Shown here piece after piece: positions 8,744 through 16,968 of a stretch of 64,000 bases of DNA (the stretch's first letter is position 1; every line of letters begins with the position of its first letter). Position numbers and translations under genes: made by a program. Source of the DNA: CBDEFX01 sp965237635 (lineage in GTDB: Bacteria; Chloroflexota; Dehalococcoidia; Lucifugimonadales; CAUZJF01); contig CBDEFX010000002.1 of the NCBI GenBank assembly GCA_965237635.1, positions 1,116,001-1,180,000 of the forward strand. The letters run 5' to 3'. The notes beneath the pieces were generated by a model. The model did not search any database. It saw only the letters and a list, made by a program, of their open reading frames with translations, and was not told the DNA's origin.

Positions 8744-9913
8744 ATGGGCAATCTCACCGCAGCGCAGCTACGCAAAATCAACGAACCCGGACGTTATGGC
8801 GATGGTGCTGGCCTCTACCTTGTGGTGTCGCCGGGCGGTTCAAGGTATTGGATTCAACGGATACGGCTTGACGGCATGCGGACTGATAAAGGCCTGGGAA
8901 GCCTTACGGACGTTAGTCTTACCGAGGCGCGCAAGAAAGCGGCGGCTAACAGGGACGCCCTACAGCAGGGCCGCAATCCTTGGAGTGAGCAGGAACAGGA
9001 GAAGGCGGCCAGGCTTGAACAGCTAAAGGTAATCCCCACCTTCCGCGATGTCACTTACAAAGTCCACGAGGCCAACGCCGTGCGTTGGCGCAACGAAAAG
9101 CACACCATCTCGTGGTTGCAAACATTGGAACGCCACGCCAAGTTGATCCTAGATATGCCCATTGACGAAATAACCCAGGCGCACGTTCTGACCGTTTTGG
9201 AACCGATCTGGAGTACCAAGCCCGAGACGGCGCGCCGCGTTCGCCAACGTATGCGTGCGGTTTTCAAGTGGGGGGTGTCTTGGGGTTATATTCCGTTCAA
9301 TCCCGCCGGTGAAGTAATAGACGGCGCGTTGGTACCAATGCCAAAGGTTCAGGAACATCTAAAGGCATTGCCCTATCAAGAGGTGTCGGCCGCGATCAAA
9401 AAGATTCGGGACTCGGAAGCGTGGGCCGCTACCAAACTGGCGTTTGAGTTTATGATTCTGACTGCTGCCCGTGGTGGTGAGGTTAGGTACGCAACGTGGG
9501 CCGAGATTGACGGGGATACCTGGACTCGGCCCGCACACAAAATGAAGGGCAACAAACCCCACCGGGTACCCCTTTCGATTCAGGCCACAGTCCTGTTGTG
9601 CACTGCAAAAGAAAAATTGGGCACCGAGTCTGGCCTGATTTTCCCATCACCTGACGGCAACCCATTGTCGGAAAATGCCCTGCCAATGCGGGCCAAGAAA
9701 TGCGGGATACAAGCCGTACCTCACGGCTTTCGCTCAAGCTTCCGGGACTGGGCAGAGGAATGTTCAAGCGGAAGCCACGCTGCCATAGAGATATCACTGG
9801 CCCACGATTATGGTAGCGCAGTAGAAAGGGCATATTTCCGAAGCGACCTGCTGGACCAAAGGCGGGAGCTAAATCAAGAGTGGTGCAACTTCCTGGACCC
9901 CCTACCCTTCTAG
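8744..9913 (+). CDS. P4-type tyrosine integrase
   Basis: About 389 residues from ATG 8744, preceded by a GGGGG tract. The N-terminal arm-binding domain (DUF4102) shows RYGDGAGLYLVV and RIRLDGMRTDKGLGS. The catalytic domain has the Arg in LTAARGGEVRYATW, HGFRSSFRDWAEE (HxxR), and the final AHDYGSAVERAYFRSD with the nucleophilic Tyr. Such enzymes insert satellites and islands into tRNA 3' ends. Its place next to tRNA-Ala and at the edge of phage-like genes marks the left end of an integrated element. Confidence 0.92.
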   Translation: MGNLTAAQLRKINEPGRYGDGAGLYLVVSPGGSRYWIQRIRLDGMRTDKGLGSLTDVSLTEARKKAAANRDALQQGRNPWSEQEQEKAARLEQLKVIPTFRDVTYKVHEANAVRWRNEKHTISWLQTLERHAKLILDMPIDEITQAHVLTVLEPIWSTKPETARRVRQRMRAVFKWGVSWGYIPFNPAGEVIDGALVPMPKVQEHLKALPYQEVSAAIKKIRDSEAWAATKLAFEFMILTAARGGEVRYATWAEIDGDTWTRPAHKMKGNKPHRVPLSIQATVLLCTAKEKLGTESGLIFPSPDGNPLSENALPMRAKKCGIQAVPHGFRSSFRDWAEECSSGSHAAIEISLAHDYGSAVERAYFRSDLLDQRRELNQEWCNFLDPLPF

Positions 9914-10098
9914 CGCTACCCTCATTAACTTAATGGCGTCAAGTCCCTAATCCATGCGGCTGGTGGCACCTGCAAAGAGTTGCAATAGCATGGATAGGCG
10001 TTTGTGTGAGAGTGGCGATTGCAAGGAGTGGCGAGTTGTGCTAAGGTATGAGATTGACAACCGAATGACGGACGGCAGCCCCCATAGGAGGCGACACT

Positions 10099-12171
10099 TT
10101 GGACACGTTGCAGAAAAGTCAACTCAAGCAATCCGAGCTCAAGGTCAAGCTCAATGAGATGCTGGACGCCGACGCCGAAAAGCGCTCCGAGAGCTTCGAT
10201 GATGACCTGAAGACACTGACGAAGCAAGTCAAGCAGGCCGAGATCGAAGTGAGCGCCGCGCTCCTGGTAGCGCCTGAGCCCGAAGTCGCCGAGAAGGTGG
10301 AGGCGCGGGCCGAGGTCGTCACCGAGACATCGGAAGAACGGGAAGAGGTGGAGTTGCGCTCCAAGATCAATTTTGGCAAGTACATCGGCGCGGCGATGGC
10401 CGGAACCGGCATCGTGGGCGGCGCCGAGGGCGAGCTTAACGCTCACCTGGGCCTTGAAGCGAACATGTTTCCGCTTGACCTGATGGCACCTGAAATGAGG
10501 GCGAAACGAGACGGCGACTCCGACGTTGTGGCGCGTTCCTGGGTTGATAGGGTATTCGCGGACAGCGCGGCCATGCGCCTGGGCATCAGCTTTGAGAGTG
10601 TCCCACCTGGCACGACTGCGCACCCTATTCTGACAGCGGGCGGAAGTGGTGAACAGCGCGGACGGACGCAAGCTGTAGGCGAATCGACTTACAGCTTCAC
10701 GGTAAGCGAGTTGAAGCCGACCAGAAACGCCGTACACGGCATCTATTCGATTGAAGATTCGGCCCGTGTTCCTGGCCTTGCCGACGCCATCCTTCGTGAC
10801 ATGAGGGAGGGCATTGTCGAGAAGGTTGACCGGACCATCTTCAGGGGTGACACCACGGCTGCGCTGGTGGGACCACTTGCCCAGCCGCAGGCGGAGAGCG
10901 TTCTGGTGGCCTCCAGCTTCGAGCAGTCGTTGATTGGCTATCGGCTGATAAAGTCGTTCATGCGCCCGTGGGTAGAGGCGGAGCCGCATCGCTACCGCGT
11001 CCAGGATTCGGTCAACCGAGCCTCTATCACCGACCGGCACACCGGCGCGAGCGTGCGTGTGCTGGGGAGTGACCCCAAACGGCTCCACGGGCTCCAAGCC
11101 AACCTGCTGTTGCTCGACGAGGTGGCACAGTGGCCTAGCAACCAGCTTGACGCCATGATATCGGCGCTGGAGACATCCAGGGGCAAAATCCCGGACAGCC
11201 GCCTCTTATGGATCGGTACCCGTCCAGCTAGTGAGACTCACCCCTTCGCCAAGGCACTAAATGGTGGTGTCGGATATGCGCAAACACACGCGGCCCGACC
11301 GGACGATCCGCCTTTTAGACGCTCAACATGGCTACGTGCGAACCCTGGCCTGAATCACTTCCCGGACTTGGAGAAGGTGATTCGCACTGAGGCGAAACGG
11401 GCTAAGGCCGACGGCTCCCGACTGGCCTCCTTCCAAGCATTGCGGCTCAACACGGGCACCTCGGACGTTGCGGAGAGCCTGCTACTGCCGGCGGACACCT
11501 GGGCGCGGTGTGAGGGCGATGCTGAGGCAGTCGGTCCCTACATCCTGGGGCTCGACCTGGGCGGCTCCTATGCTCAGTCAGCAGCGTGCGCCTACTGGCC
11601 GCAGAGCGGACGGCTGGACGCCTTCGCCTGCTTCCCTGCCATGCTTGATTTGGTAGAAAGGGGCCTCTTCGATGGTGTTGGCCCTTTGTATTCTGAGTGC
11701 GCACGTCGAGGTGAGTTGATGGTCATGGGCCAGCGGACAACGGACATACCGGCCCTGCTTGAGGCTGCGCTTGCCCGTTGGGGTACACCTGTCGCCGTGG
11801 TGAGTGACCGTTACCGCATCGTCGAGCTACGGCCGCACCTGGAGGCCGTCCACTTCCCAAAGACGACGCAGCTAGTGGAACGCGGCATGGGCTATCGGGA
11901 TGGCGCCGAAGATGTCCGCTCGTTTCGGCGGGCGGCGCTGGATGGCAACGTGACGCCGGTCAAGAGCCTGCTGCTCCGGTCCAGCATGGCTGAAGCGCGG
12001 ACTGTGAGTGACCCTAGTGGCAACGCGAAGCTCGCCAAAGGCGGCGAAGGTGGACGTCGGGAGCGGGCGCGTGATGACGCGATAGCCGCGGTAATTTTGG
12101 CCGTCAGCGTGGGCCAACGTGGGCGGGCGAAGGCGGACAACGGGAGCCCTACCCATGCCATCGTCGGGTAG
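10099..12171 (+). CDS. Capsid-terminase chimera: HK97 major capsid N-part fused to terminase large subunit C-part
   Basis: A continuous 690-residue frame from TTG 10099, seven bases after AGGAGG. Residues 1-80 are a charged coiled coil like an HK97 delta/scaffold segment. Residues 110-254 look like the start of an HK97-type major capsid protein (SELKPTRNAVHGIYSIEDSA, IVEKVDRTIFRGDTTAA). From about residue 256 the sequence is terminase: VGPLAQPQAESVL, Walker-B-like LLLLDEVAQWP, an RNaseH-like nuclease start LGLDLGGSYAQSAA and a terminal RDDAIAAVILA. The Walker A part of the ATPase and the rest of the capsid fold are missing. The junction at about 10858-10866 is in frame. It is probably a deletion product, yet no stop has accumulated. 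Confidence 0.8.
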   Translation: MDTLQKSQLKQSELKVKLNEMLDADAEKRSESFDDDLKTLTKQVKQAEIEVSAALLVAPEPEVAEKVEARAEVVTETSEEREEVELRSKINFGKYIGAAMAGTGIVGGAEGELNAHLGLEANMFPLDLMAPEMRAKRDGDSDVVARSWVDRVFADSAAMRLGISFESVPPGTTAHPILTAGGSGEQRGRTQAVGESTYSFTVSELKPTRNAVHGIYSIEDSARVPGLADAILRDMREGIVEKVDRTIFRGDTTAALVGPLAQPQAESVLVASSFEQSLIGYRLIKSFMRPWVEAEPHRYRVQDSVNRASITDRHTGASVRVLGSDPKRLHGLQANLLLLDEVAQWPSNQLDAMISALETSRGKIPDSRLLWIGTRPASETHPFAKALNGGVGYAQTHAARPDDPPFRRSTWLRANPGLNHFPDLEKVIRTEAKRAKADGSRLASFQALRLNTGTSDVAESLLLPADTWARCEGDAEAVGPYILGLDLGGSYAQSAACAYWPQSGRLDAFACFPAMLDLVERGLFDGVGPLYSECARRGELMVMGQRTTDIPALLEAALARWGTPVAVVSDRYRIVELRPHLEAVHFPKTTQLVERGMGYRDGAEDVRSFRRAALDGNVTPVKSLLLRSSMAEARTVSDPSGNAKLAKGGEGGRRERARDDAIAAVILAVSVGQRGRAKADNGSPTHAIVG

Positions 12172-12376
12172 CTCTCGGCAGTGGGCGAAGATGAACCGGA
12201 GGCGTTGGGCAGGGGTGAGGATGGCGGCGCTAGATCGGGATAGTTGGCGCTGTCAGGCTGAAGGGTGCGGCAAGGCGGGCATCCTGGAGGTCCACCACGT
12301 CACGCCTCTTGAGCATGGTGGCGCACCCTTCGCTCTCTCCAACACAACGACGCTCTGCAGGTCGGACCACATTTGA
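12155..12376 (+). CDS. HNH endonuclease
   Basis: A 73-residue protein whose ATG overlaps the end of the chimera by 17 bases. It contains the zinc-binding and catalytic layout RDSWRCQAEGCGKAGILEVHH, then THL-type spacing to LSNTTTLCRSDH. HNH proteins beside terminases assist genome cleavage and packaging in many phages, which fits the terminase half of the upstream gene. The family is usually somewhat longer, so it is compact but looks complete. Confidence 0.8.
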   Translation: MPSSGSSRQWAKMNRRRWAGVRMAALDRDSWRCQAEGCGKAGILEVHHVTPLEHGGAPFALSNTTTLCRSDHI

Positions 12377-12454
12377 GTTCATGGCGGTGTGCCTCACACA
12401 CCCGACCCAGGCTACGCGGCGCTGGTTCAAGAGCTTTTGGATTAGACCGTCCGC

Positions 12455-12623
12455 TTGCACCCTTGCACCCTCTTGCACCCTATTCCTATAGAGACCCCGA
12501 ATGCCTTATGAGTTGCGTTTTAATGGTGTTAAACCGTCCACGAAAACCAAAATGTGTGCCACCTAGAGAAAGGGTGCAAGAGGGTGCAAGCTGTGCCATT
12601 CCAAATACGAATTGCTTGCACCC
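12455..12623. repeat. Iteron-like TTGCACCC repeats, candidate replication origin
   Basis: Six copies of TTGCACCC lie in 169 bases. Three are direct (12455, 12463, 12473), two inverted (12572, 12582 as GGGTGCAA) and one direct again (12616). They lie between the HNH gene and the VapE-like replication ATPase, outside any credible gene. Clustered short direct and inverted repeats beside a primase/helicase gene are typical of satellite or plasmid origins. That role is an inference. Confidence 0.55.
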
Positions 12624-12863
12624 TCTCACTGTGCCACCCTCATTATTCGTCCTCACGATACCAGCGGGTAGCCTGTACGCCGCCTCTCAGTTCGCGCCGT
12701 TTGGCGTAACCCTGGGACTCAAGCACCTGGCCTAGTCTGTGCTGGTCGGCCATGCGTAACTTTGATTCCCTCGTAAAAACCCGTTTTGAGGAAGTTCCAG
12801 CGATTTAGCACATCTGCGCGATACCGTATGTTGGGGTAGTGTACGGAACAGAGACTGTATATT

Positions 12864-12881
12864 GTACCCAGGTGTGGGTAC
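12864..12881. repeat. Perfect 7-bp inverted repeat near VapE 3' end
   Basis: GTACCCA and TGGGTAC are separated by GGTG. It lies 30 bases beyond the VapE reading frame. It could be a weak terminator (no T tract) or a protein-binding site. Confidence 0.35.
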
Positions 12882-12911
12882 GTTTGTTCTAATTCGACCT
12901 ACACAGACTTT

Positions 12912-14485
12912 TTACGAGAGAATCAACTTTGCGCCCTTGTCGTTGGAATCTATCAGGTGGACACCCGCTGCGAGCTCGGCCATCGTGAAGCCGTCGTTAC
13001 CCCGCGTCCACTCCGACACCGCATCCTCAATCACGGTGTCACGGCTCCGCGCTCGGTCTGTAGCCTCAGACTGTAGGCCCTTCAAGTCGTCGGGTAGTCT
13101 GGCCTCCACGCCGAGCCCGTACAGGTGCAGGGCCTCCGCCCATAGTTGTTTCCGGTTGCCGTCCGGTACTCACGGATGTCTGCCGGTTTGCCAGCGTCCA
13201 GGTAGATCGGTACGAACCTTCTAAGGTTCTGGTCGTTGGGCAACGGTTCGTTGCGGTCCGCCGTCCCAACAATCACGCATCTTCGCAAAAGTAGCTCAGG
13301 GTCTTTGCGGTAGGCCAGTCTCACCGCTCCGTCGTCTGTGCGGCTCAAGAACGCCTTGAGGGATTCCAGGTCGGCCCGCGTTGACCCTTGCATCTCCGCA
13401 GCTTCCACCACCACGCGGCCCTGCAGGGCCTCAGCTCGAACCTTGGAATCAGCGGCCAGGTACAGGCCATCGGAGAACCACTCGCCCCGGTCGGCGGGCA
13501 GCAGGAACCGGGCAGCCGTGGACTTGCCGAGTCCGCCCTTGCCAATGAGTACCGGCATTTCGTCCAGCTTGAGGCCAGGATGGTAGGCCCGCCATATCGC
13601 GCCCAGGACCATGAAACGGCCCGCCCACTCCGCAAGGGGCAGCCGTTCGCTAATCGTGAACACTTCGGGCAGCCAGTCGTCAAGGCGATCTGTTTCGTCC
13701 CACGGCTCAAGGCCCTCTAGCCATTCAATGAAGGGGTCAACTTCGGAGCCGAAAAGTAGGACGTTAAGCACGTCTCCCCAGCTCTCGCGCCCAAACTTCA
13801 AGGGCCTGGGCTCTCCTGGGCTGCCATCCTTCCCAGGTGGGCCGGTGTAGACGAAACACTCCGATAGCGTCTCCCGCAGCTTCGCAACGATGCGGTCATT
13901 GAAGGGCTGCCATTCGTTGTCCATATGCTGCATCTCGGCGCGGTGCGCCCGCTTGTTGTACCTCAAGTTCACCACCAGAAGGGCCAGCGCACCGGCCAGC
14001 CCCTTGGCGTTCCTCTCCACGACCACGCCTTTAATCGCCTTGCCGAGCCGGTCAAGACCCATGCGGCGATTCTGGCAGTCCCAACAACGGCCATCGGGCC
14101 GCGTGTTGACCGTTAGCAAGTAATCCTCAGTACAGGTTTTACACTTGCGGAGGGCTGCCGTAATCGTCCTCTCCCACTCTTTTTCGGCCCATTCGTCGGT
14201 CAGCACGCGGCCAGTAGCCTTTAGCCATTCGTCCGCCTCACGTCCGGACGCTATGAAGGCTGGGTCTTCCCCTCCGCGTATCAGCTCGCACCACAAACAA
14301 AGGCCGTCGTCGTCGAGCTTTTCACCGTCGAATTCAACTGCGCAGTCGGCGCAAGGTTTGGCCGCTAGGTTGGTTTTGGGTTCATTTTCTGCTATCATGG
14401 TCTTTGGAAAACGCCCTGGGTCGGAATTTGGTTGCGTGGCAGCATCTGATACGCTCCCAGGGTGTTTTTCTTTTTCCGCCATCAC
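12912..14485 (-). pseudogene. VapE-like replication ATPase, frameshifted near the C-terminus
   Basis: The first 440 residues are one frame from GTG 14485 (or ATG 14482). They hold two zinc-knuckle pairs (CADC...CLWC and CKTC...CWDC), then a P-loop PVLIGKGGLGKSTAARFLL, an AEMQGS segment and RRCVIVGTADRNE, matching the virulence-associated-E/phage helicase family. Near 13165 the expected tail (RKQLWAEALHLY, then VEARLPDDLKGLQSEA) continues only in another frame, ending at 12912. One base change would restore a protein of about 520 residues. It is co-transcribed with the upstream RHH gene, whose stop overlaps its start. Confidence 0.75.
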
Positions 14486-14799
14486 TACACGCCTCCCATA
14501 GCGCCGTACAGGATTAGCTTCTCGGCCTCGAGCTGTGCGATAAGGGCCAGGTACTTCTCCGCCGCCTTTCGCTCGGCCGCGGCTGTCTCGGCGTCACCGA
14601 CGTCCGAAGCACGTCTCGAAGCTTTCCCAGCCAACTGGTGAAACTGCGTGATGGCCGCTTCGTTGATGGTGAGCCGCCGCGTGATTCCTTCCCTTATGGC
14701 ACCCCGTAACCATTCTGTACGGTTTTTGCCGTTTGCCAACACGTCCATCGCATCGACCATCGTCTTGTCAAGGCTGAAAGTAAGCACCTGTTTTGGCAT
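14485..14799 (-). CDS. Ribbon-helix-helix-type regulator of the element
   Basis: A 104-residue protein from ATG 14799, preceded by GGAGGG. It starts MPKQVLTFSLDKTMVDAMDV, then KNRTEWLRGAIREGI, a strand-helix-helix pattern like CopG/Arc repressors. A helical tail rich in Ala and Glu follows, which may mediate oligomer formation. Its TAG overlaps the GTG of the VapE gene by one base, indicating coupled translation. It probably represses its own promoter, where palindromes are visible. Confidence 0.65.
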   Translation of the reverse strand: MPKQVLTFSLDKTMVDAMDVLANGKNRTEWLRGAIREGITRRLTINEAAITQFHQLAGKASRRASDVGDAETAAAERKAAEKYLALIAQLEAEKLILYGAMGGV

Positions 14800-14817
14800 T
14801 GCTGCCCTCCAGTCATA

Positions 14818-14863
14818 AAGTAATATACTTACAACCATACTGTTATTTACTTTGACTTGTCAA
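14818..14863 (-). promoter_or_regulatory. Promoter and palindromic operators of the RHH-VapE operon
   Basis: On the minus strand TTGACA (14863-14858) and TATGGT (14839-14834) are spaced by 18 bases. The -35 box lies in an inverted repeat TTGAC-TT-GTCAA (14852-14863). A second palindrome AAGTA-ATA-TACTT (14818-14830) sits between the -10 box and the ribosome site. Both are good candidate operators for the RHH protein. Confidence 0.6.
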
Positions 14864-14878
14864 GTGGGTCCGCGCAAG

Positions 14879-14905
14879 GCAAAAAACAGCCCCTCGAAAG
14901 GGGCC
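14879..14905 (-). terminator. Rho-independent terminator, leftward
   Basis: The stem GCCCC/GGGGC (14889-14893 with 14900-14904) has an extra T-A pair. On the minus strand it is followed by TGTTTTTT. It would stop transcripts coming from the IS21 istA gene before the RHH-VapE promoter. Confidence 0.7.
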
Positions 14906-14959
14906 GGTGGTAGAATGGTGGTAGCAAGCCACCAAAGCCAGATATAATAGGTTCGATTG

Positions 14960-16494
14960 CGGTATCCCCTCAGTCCACCACCCTGGGCAAGGCCAGCTCA
15001 GGGACCTGTGGCGGTGCCGGGGTCGCCAGCTCCCGCACCGCCGCGTAGTCGAAGGGCGTGCCCGCCTCGAGCAGCAGCCCCAGGGCTCGGTCCACCTCCG
15101 ACTCCATGGTCGTGGCGGCCAAGTGCAGGATGCGTACGTAGTCCACGTCGGCGCGTTCGCCCCTCCACTCCCGCAGGGCATCGTAGGCCAAGCGGAAGGT
15201 CCCGGTGGGGAACATCTGCTCTCTGTACCGGTAACGCGCGAACGCACCGGGCTTGCGCACCAGGGAGCCGATGACGTGGCGGTAGTCTATGCCGGCCTCC
15301 CCAGCGCCATGCACTCGATCCATCCGCTCGACCGGACTGCCCTTGTAGTAGACCTCCAGGTGATCGGCGTACTGCCGGACATCCACCTCCATACCTATCA
15401 GCCGGGACGGCACCGTGTACGTGCGGTTGGCTACCCGGACCGTACTCCATTTGCGCACCTTCGTCCGGTAGGTAACGTACTCGGGCACCGGAGCAGGCGG
15501 CAGCGGCCGAAGGCAGCGCCGCTCATGCTCCAGCTTCGCCCCGACCAACCTGTTGCGCTTGTCTGCCACCTGCCGGACGAACGAGATGTACGCTTCCACC
15601 GACCGGAAGTCCCGGCTGCTGCGCAGGATCAGCGCCTGGCCTAGCGCGCCCTTGAGCCGGTGGTGACCCTGCTCGGCCACGCCGTTCTCGTGGGATGACC
15701 TCGGGTTCGTCCTCGTAGACCGCAGCCCGTAGTGCGCCAGCACCGCCGCATACCGCTCGTTCAGAGCGCGCCCTCCGCTTCCCTTCAACTCGTGCGTGGC
15801 TGCCGACAGGTTGTCGGTCCGTAACACCTCCGGCACACCGCCCAATTCCCACAGCGCTCCCTGCATACCCTTCACCAGCGCCGCGAACGTCTCTCCGTAG
15901 GCAATGTCCACGTACCGCCATCCCGAATGGCTCAGCACGAAGTGGAACAGCAGATGACCGAACGGCTCGCCGCAGATCGTCACCCCGAGCTCGCCGCAGT
16001 GAGTGAAGTCCACCTGAGCCTCGCGACCGGGCGGATGCTCCTGCTCGAAGAACACCTCTCGGTCCGGCCCGGACAGCGCTCGCCAGTCACGAAGACGACG
16101 CTGTAGCGTCCGCAGCTGCGACAAACTGAACCGGCCGGGATGCCGCTCGTCGAGCCACTCCAGAATAGTCGTCGCCTTCAGCGCTCCCTCAACGTCGCTC
16201 CGCAGAAGGGGCTCGACCTCCTCGGCCCACACCCCGGCGAACGGGTCCGGTCGGGTTCGCCACCTCCGCTTGCCCTTCTTCTCCGACGGCAGCCTGCCTC
16301 GCTGCCACGTCCGCGCCGTCCGCACGCTCATACCAGATGCTGCTGCCGCCCCTTGTTGACTCTTGCCTTCCATTAGCTTCTGCCTCAGTAGAACTACCTG
16401 CTGATCTGTGACCAATCCGGTACCTCCTGTACCAGATGGTCTCCCCCCACGACCGGCAAGAATAGTCAGCGTCTACCGGCAAAAGTAATTGTCG
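14960..16494 (-). mobile_element. IS21-family element, truncated (istB and left end missing)
   Basis: The istA-proximal end is visible. On the minus strand CGACAATTACTTTTGCCGGT starts at 16494, and TTGCCGGT recurs about 26 bases further in, as in the repeated transposase sites of IS21 ends. It abuts a resolvase fragment at 16495. The opposite end and istB are absent. The left boundary is approximate. Confidence 0.7.
14970..16415 (-). CDS. istA: IS21-family transposase IstA
   Basis: 481 residues, the usual IstA size. It has an N-terminal HTH (SQQGAAAASGMSVRTARTWQ) and an integrase core with DFTHCGELG (Asp), LRTDNLSAA (Asp) and the Glu in SSHENGVAEQGH. A C-terminal beta-barrel (RKWSTVRVANRTYTVPS) follows. 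IstA needs the ATPase IstB, normally encoded immediately downstream. Here the sequence stops being IS21 within a few bases of the istA stop, so the element is immobile unless helped in trans. Confidence 0.9.
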   Translation of the reverse strand: MVTDQQVVLLRQKLMEGKSQQGAAAASGMSVRTARTWQRGRLPSEKKGKRRWRTRPDPFAGVWAEEVEPLLRSDVEGALKATTILEWLDERHPGRFSLSQLRTLQRRLRDWRALSGPDREVFFEQEHPPGREAQVDFTHCGELGVTICGEPFGHLLFHFVLSHSGWRYVDIAYGETFAALVKGMQGALWELGGVPEVLRTDNLSAATHELKGSGGRALNERYAAVLAHYGLRSTRTNPRSSHENGVAEQGHHRLKGALGQALILRSSRDFRSVEAYISFVRQVADKRNRLVGAKLEHERRCLRPLPPAPVPEYVTYRTKVRKWSTVRVANRTYTVPSRLIGMEVDVRQYADHLEVYYKGSPVERMDRVHGAGEAGIDYRHVIGSLVRKPGAFARYRYREQMFPTGTFRLAYDALREWRGERADVDYVRILHLAATTMESEVDRALGLLLEAGTPFDYAAVRELATPAPPQVPELALPRVVD

Positions 16495-16755
16495 CTGATC
16501 CTGGGCTCTCTGGCAGAGTTCGAGTTGGAGCTGATCCGCGAGCGTGTGAAGGGGGGGATGGACAGGGCTCGCCGACAGGGCAAGCGGATAGGGCGTCCCA
16601 GGGTAACGGACCGGCGAGGCTTCGATCGTCGTTTTGGAGCTGTTTTGGAGCGCCTAAGCTCGGGAGAACTATCGAGACGTAAGGCGGCGTTTGAACTGGG
16701 TATCGGCTATGCAACGCTCAAACGCCTGATCGACGCACAAGAGTCGGCTGGCTAG
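16495..16755 (+). pseudogene. Serine resolvase C-terminal fragment
   Basis: Starting exactly at the IS21 end the frame reads LILGSLAEFELELIRERVKG, then RQGKRIGRPRV and a C-terminal HTH (LSRRKAAFELGIGYATLKRL). This is the second half of a small resolvase/invertase. The catalytic Ser domain (about 100 residues) is missing, cut off by the IS21 insertion or a later deletion. It cannot recombine DNA alone. Confidence 0.8.
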
Positions 16756-16811
16756 GCGGCTGCCTTGGAAACGCCTGTACATCCACTAAACGTGCCTCAA
16801 AACGGGTTGAC

Positions 16812-16833
16812 GTGTATACGTTCCCGTATACAC
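16812..16833. promoter_or_regulatory. Perfect inverted repeat upstream of the serine recombinase operon
   Basis: GTGTATACG-TTCC-CGTATACAC is a 9-bp perfect inverted repeat, directly after TTGAC (16807-16811) that may form a -35 box. It lies 52 bases before the micro-ORF coupled to the recombinase. It is a candidate operator or a recombinase core site. Confidence 0.5.
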
Positions 16834-16884
16834 TGTACCGCCACAAATCCAGGTGCTGCCAAATACGGTGAGACAGACCTCATC

Positions 16885-16968
16885 ATGATCGATAACTTCC
16901 TTGAGACACTTGTCAATGCGGCCATGGCCGTTGCAGCCCGCAGGCCGAACGACGAGGACGAAGAATGA
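16885..16968 (+). CDS. 27-residue micro-ORF coupled to serine recombinase
   Basis: It encodes MIDNFLETLVNAAM, VAARRP and an acidic end NDEDEE. Its TGA overlaps the recombinase ATG (ATGA), so translation is coupled. No family is recognised. A second serine recombinase in the window (39485-41071) is also preceded by an overlapping small gene ending in an acidic tail (DEDGEEEG), which supports this being a real partner gene, perhaps a directionality or stability factor. Confidence 0.5.
   Translation: MIDNFLETLVNAAMAVAARRPNDEDEE

Larger units (their letters stand above)
12377..12911. other. Gene-free stretch of the element
   Basis: No supported gene is present. Besides the TTGCACCC cluster it contains a 21-bp copy of the left-end sequence of the IS1182-like element found at 31886 (here 12762-12782, starting TTGATTCCCTCGTAAAAACC). 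It also has an inverted repeat GTACCCA-GGTG-TGGGTAC at 12864-12881, just past the 3' end of the VapE gene. Confidence 0.5.

Noticed and set aside
9925..11097. Minus-strand 390-codon frame opposite the capsid-terminase gene
   Set aside because: No recognisable motif; the plus strand carries clear capsid and terminase sequence and a good ribosome site.
12373..12735. 120-codon ORF over the iteron region
   Set aside because: No domain or ribosome site, and it crosses the repeat cluster.
14950..14980. attR copy of the tRNA-Ala 3' end
   Set aside because: Only GGTTCGA and TCCACCA match, with different spacing and an IS21 boundary at the same place; too weak to call.
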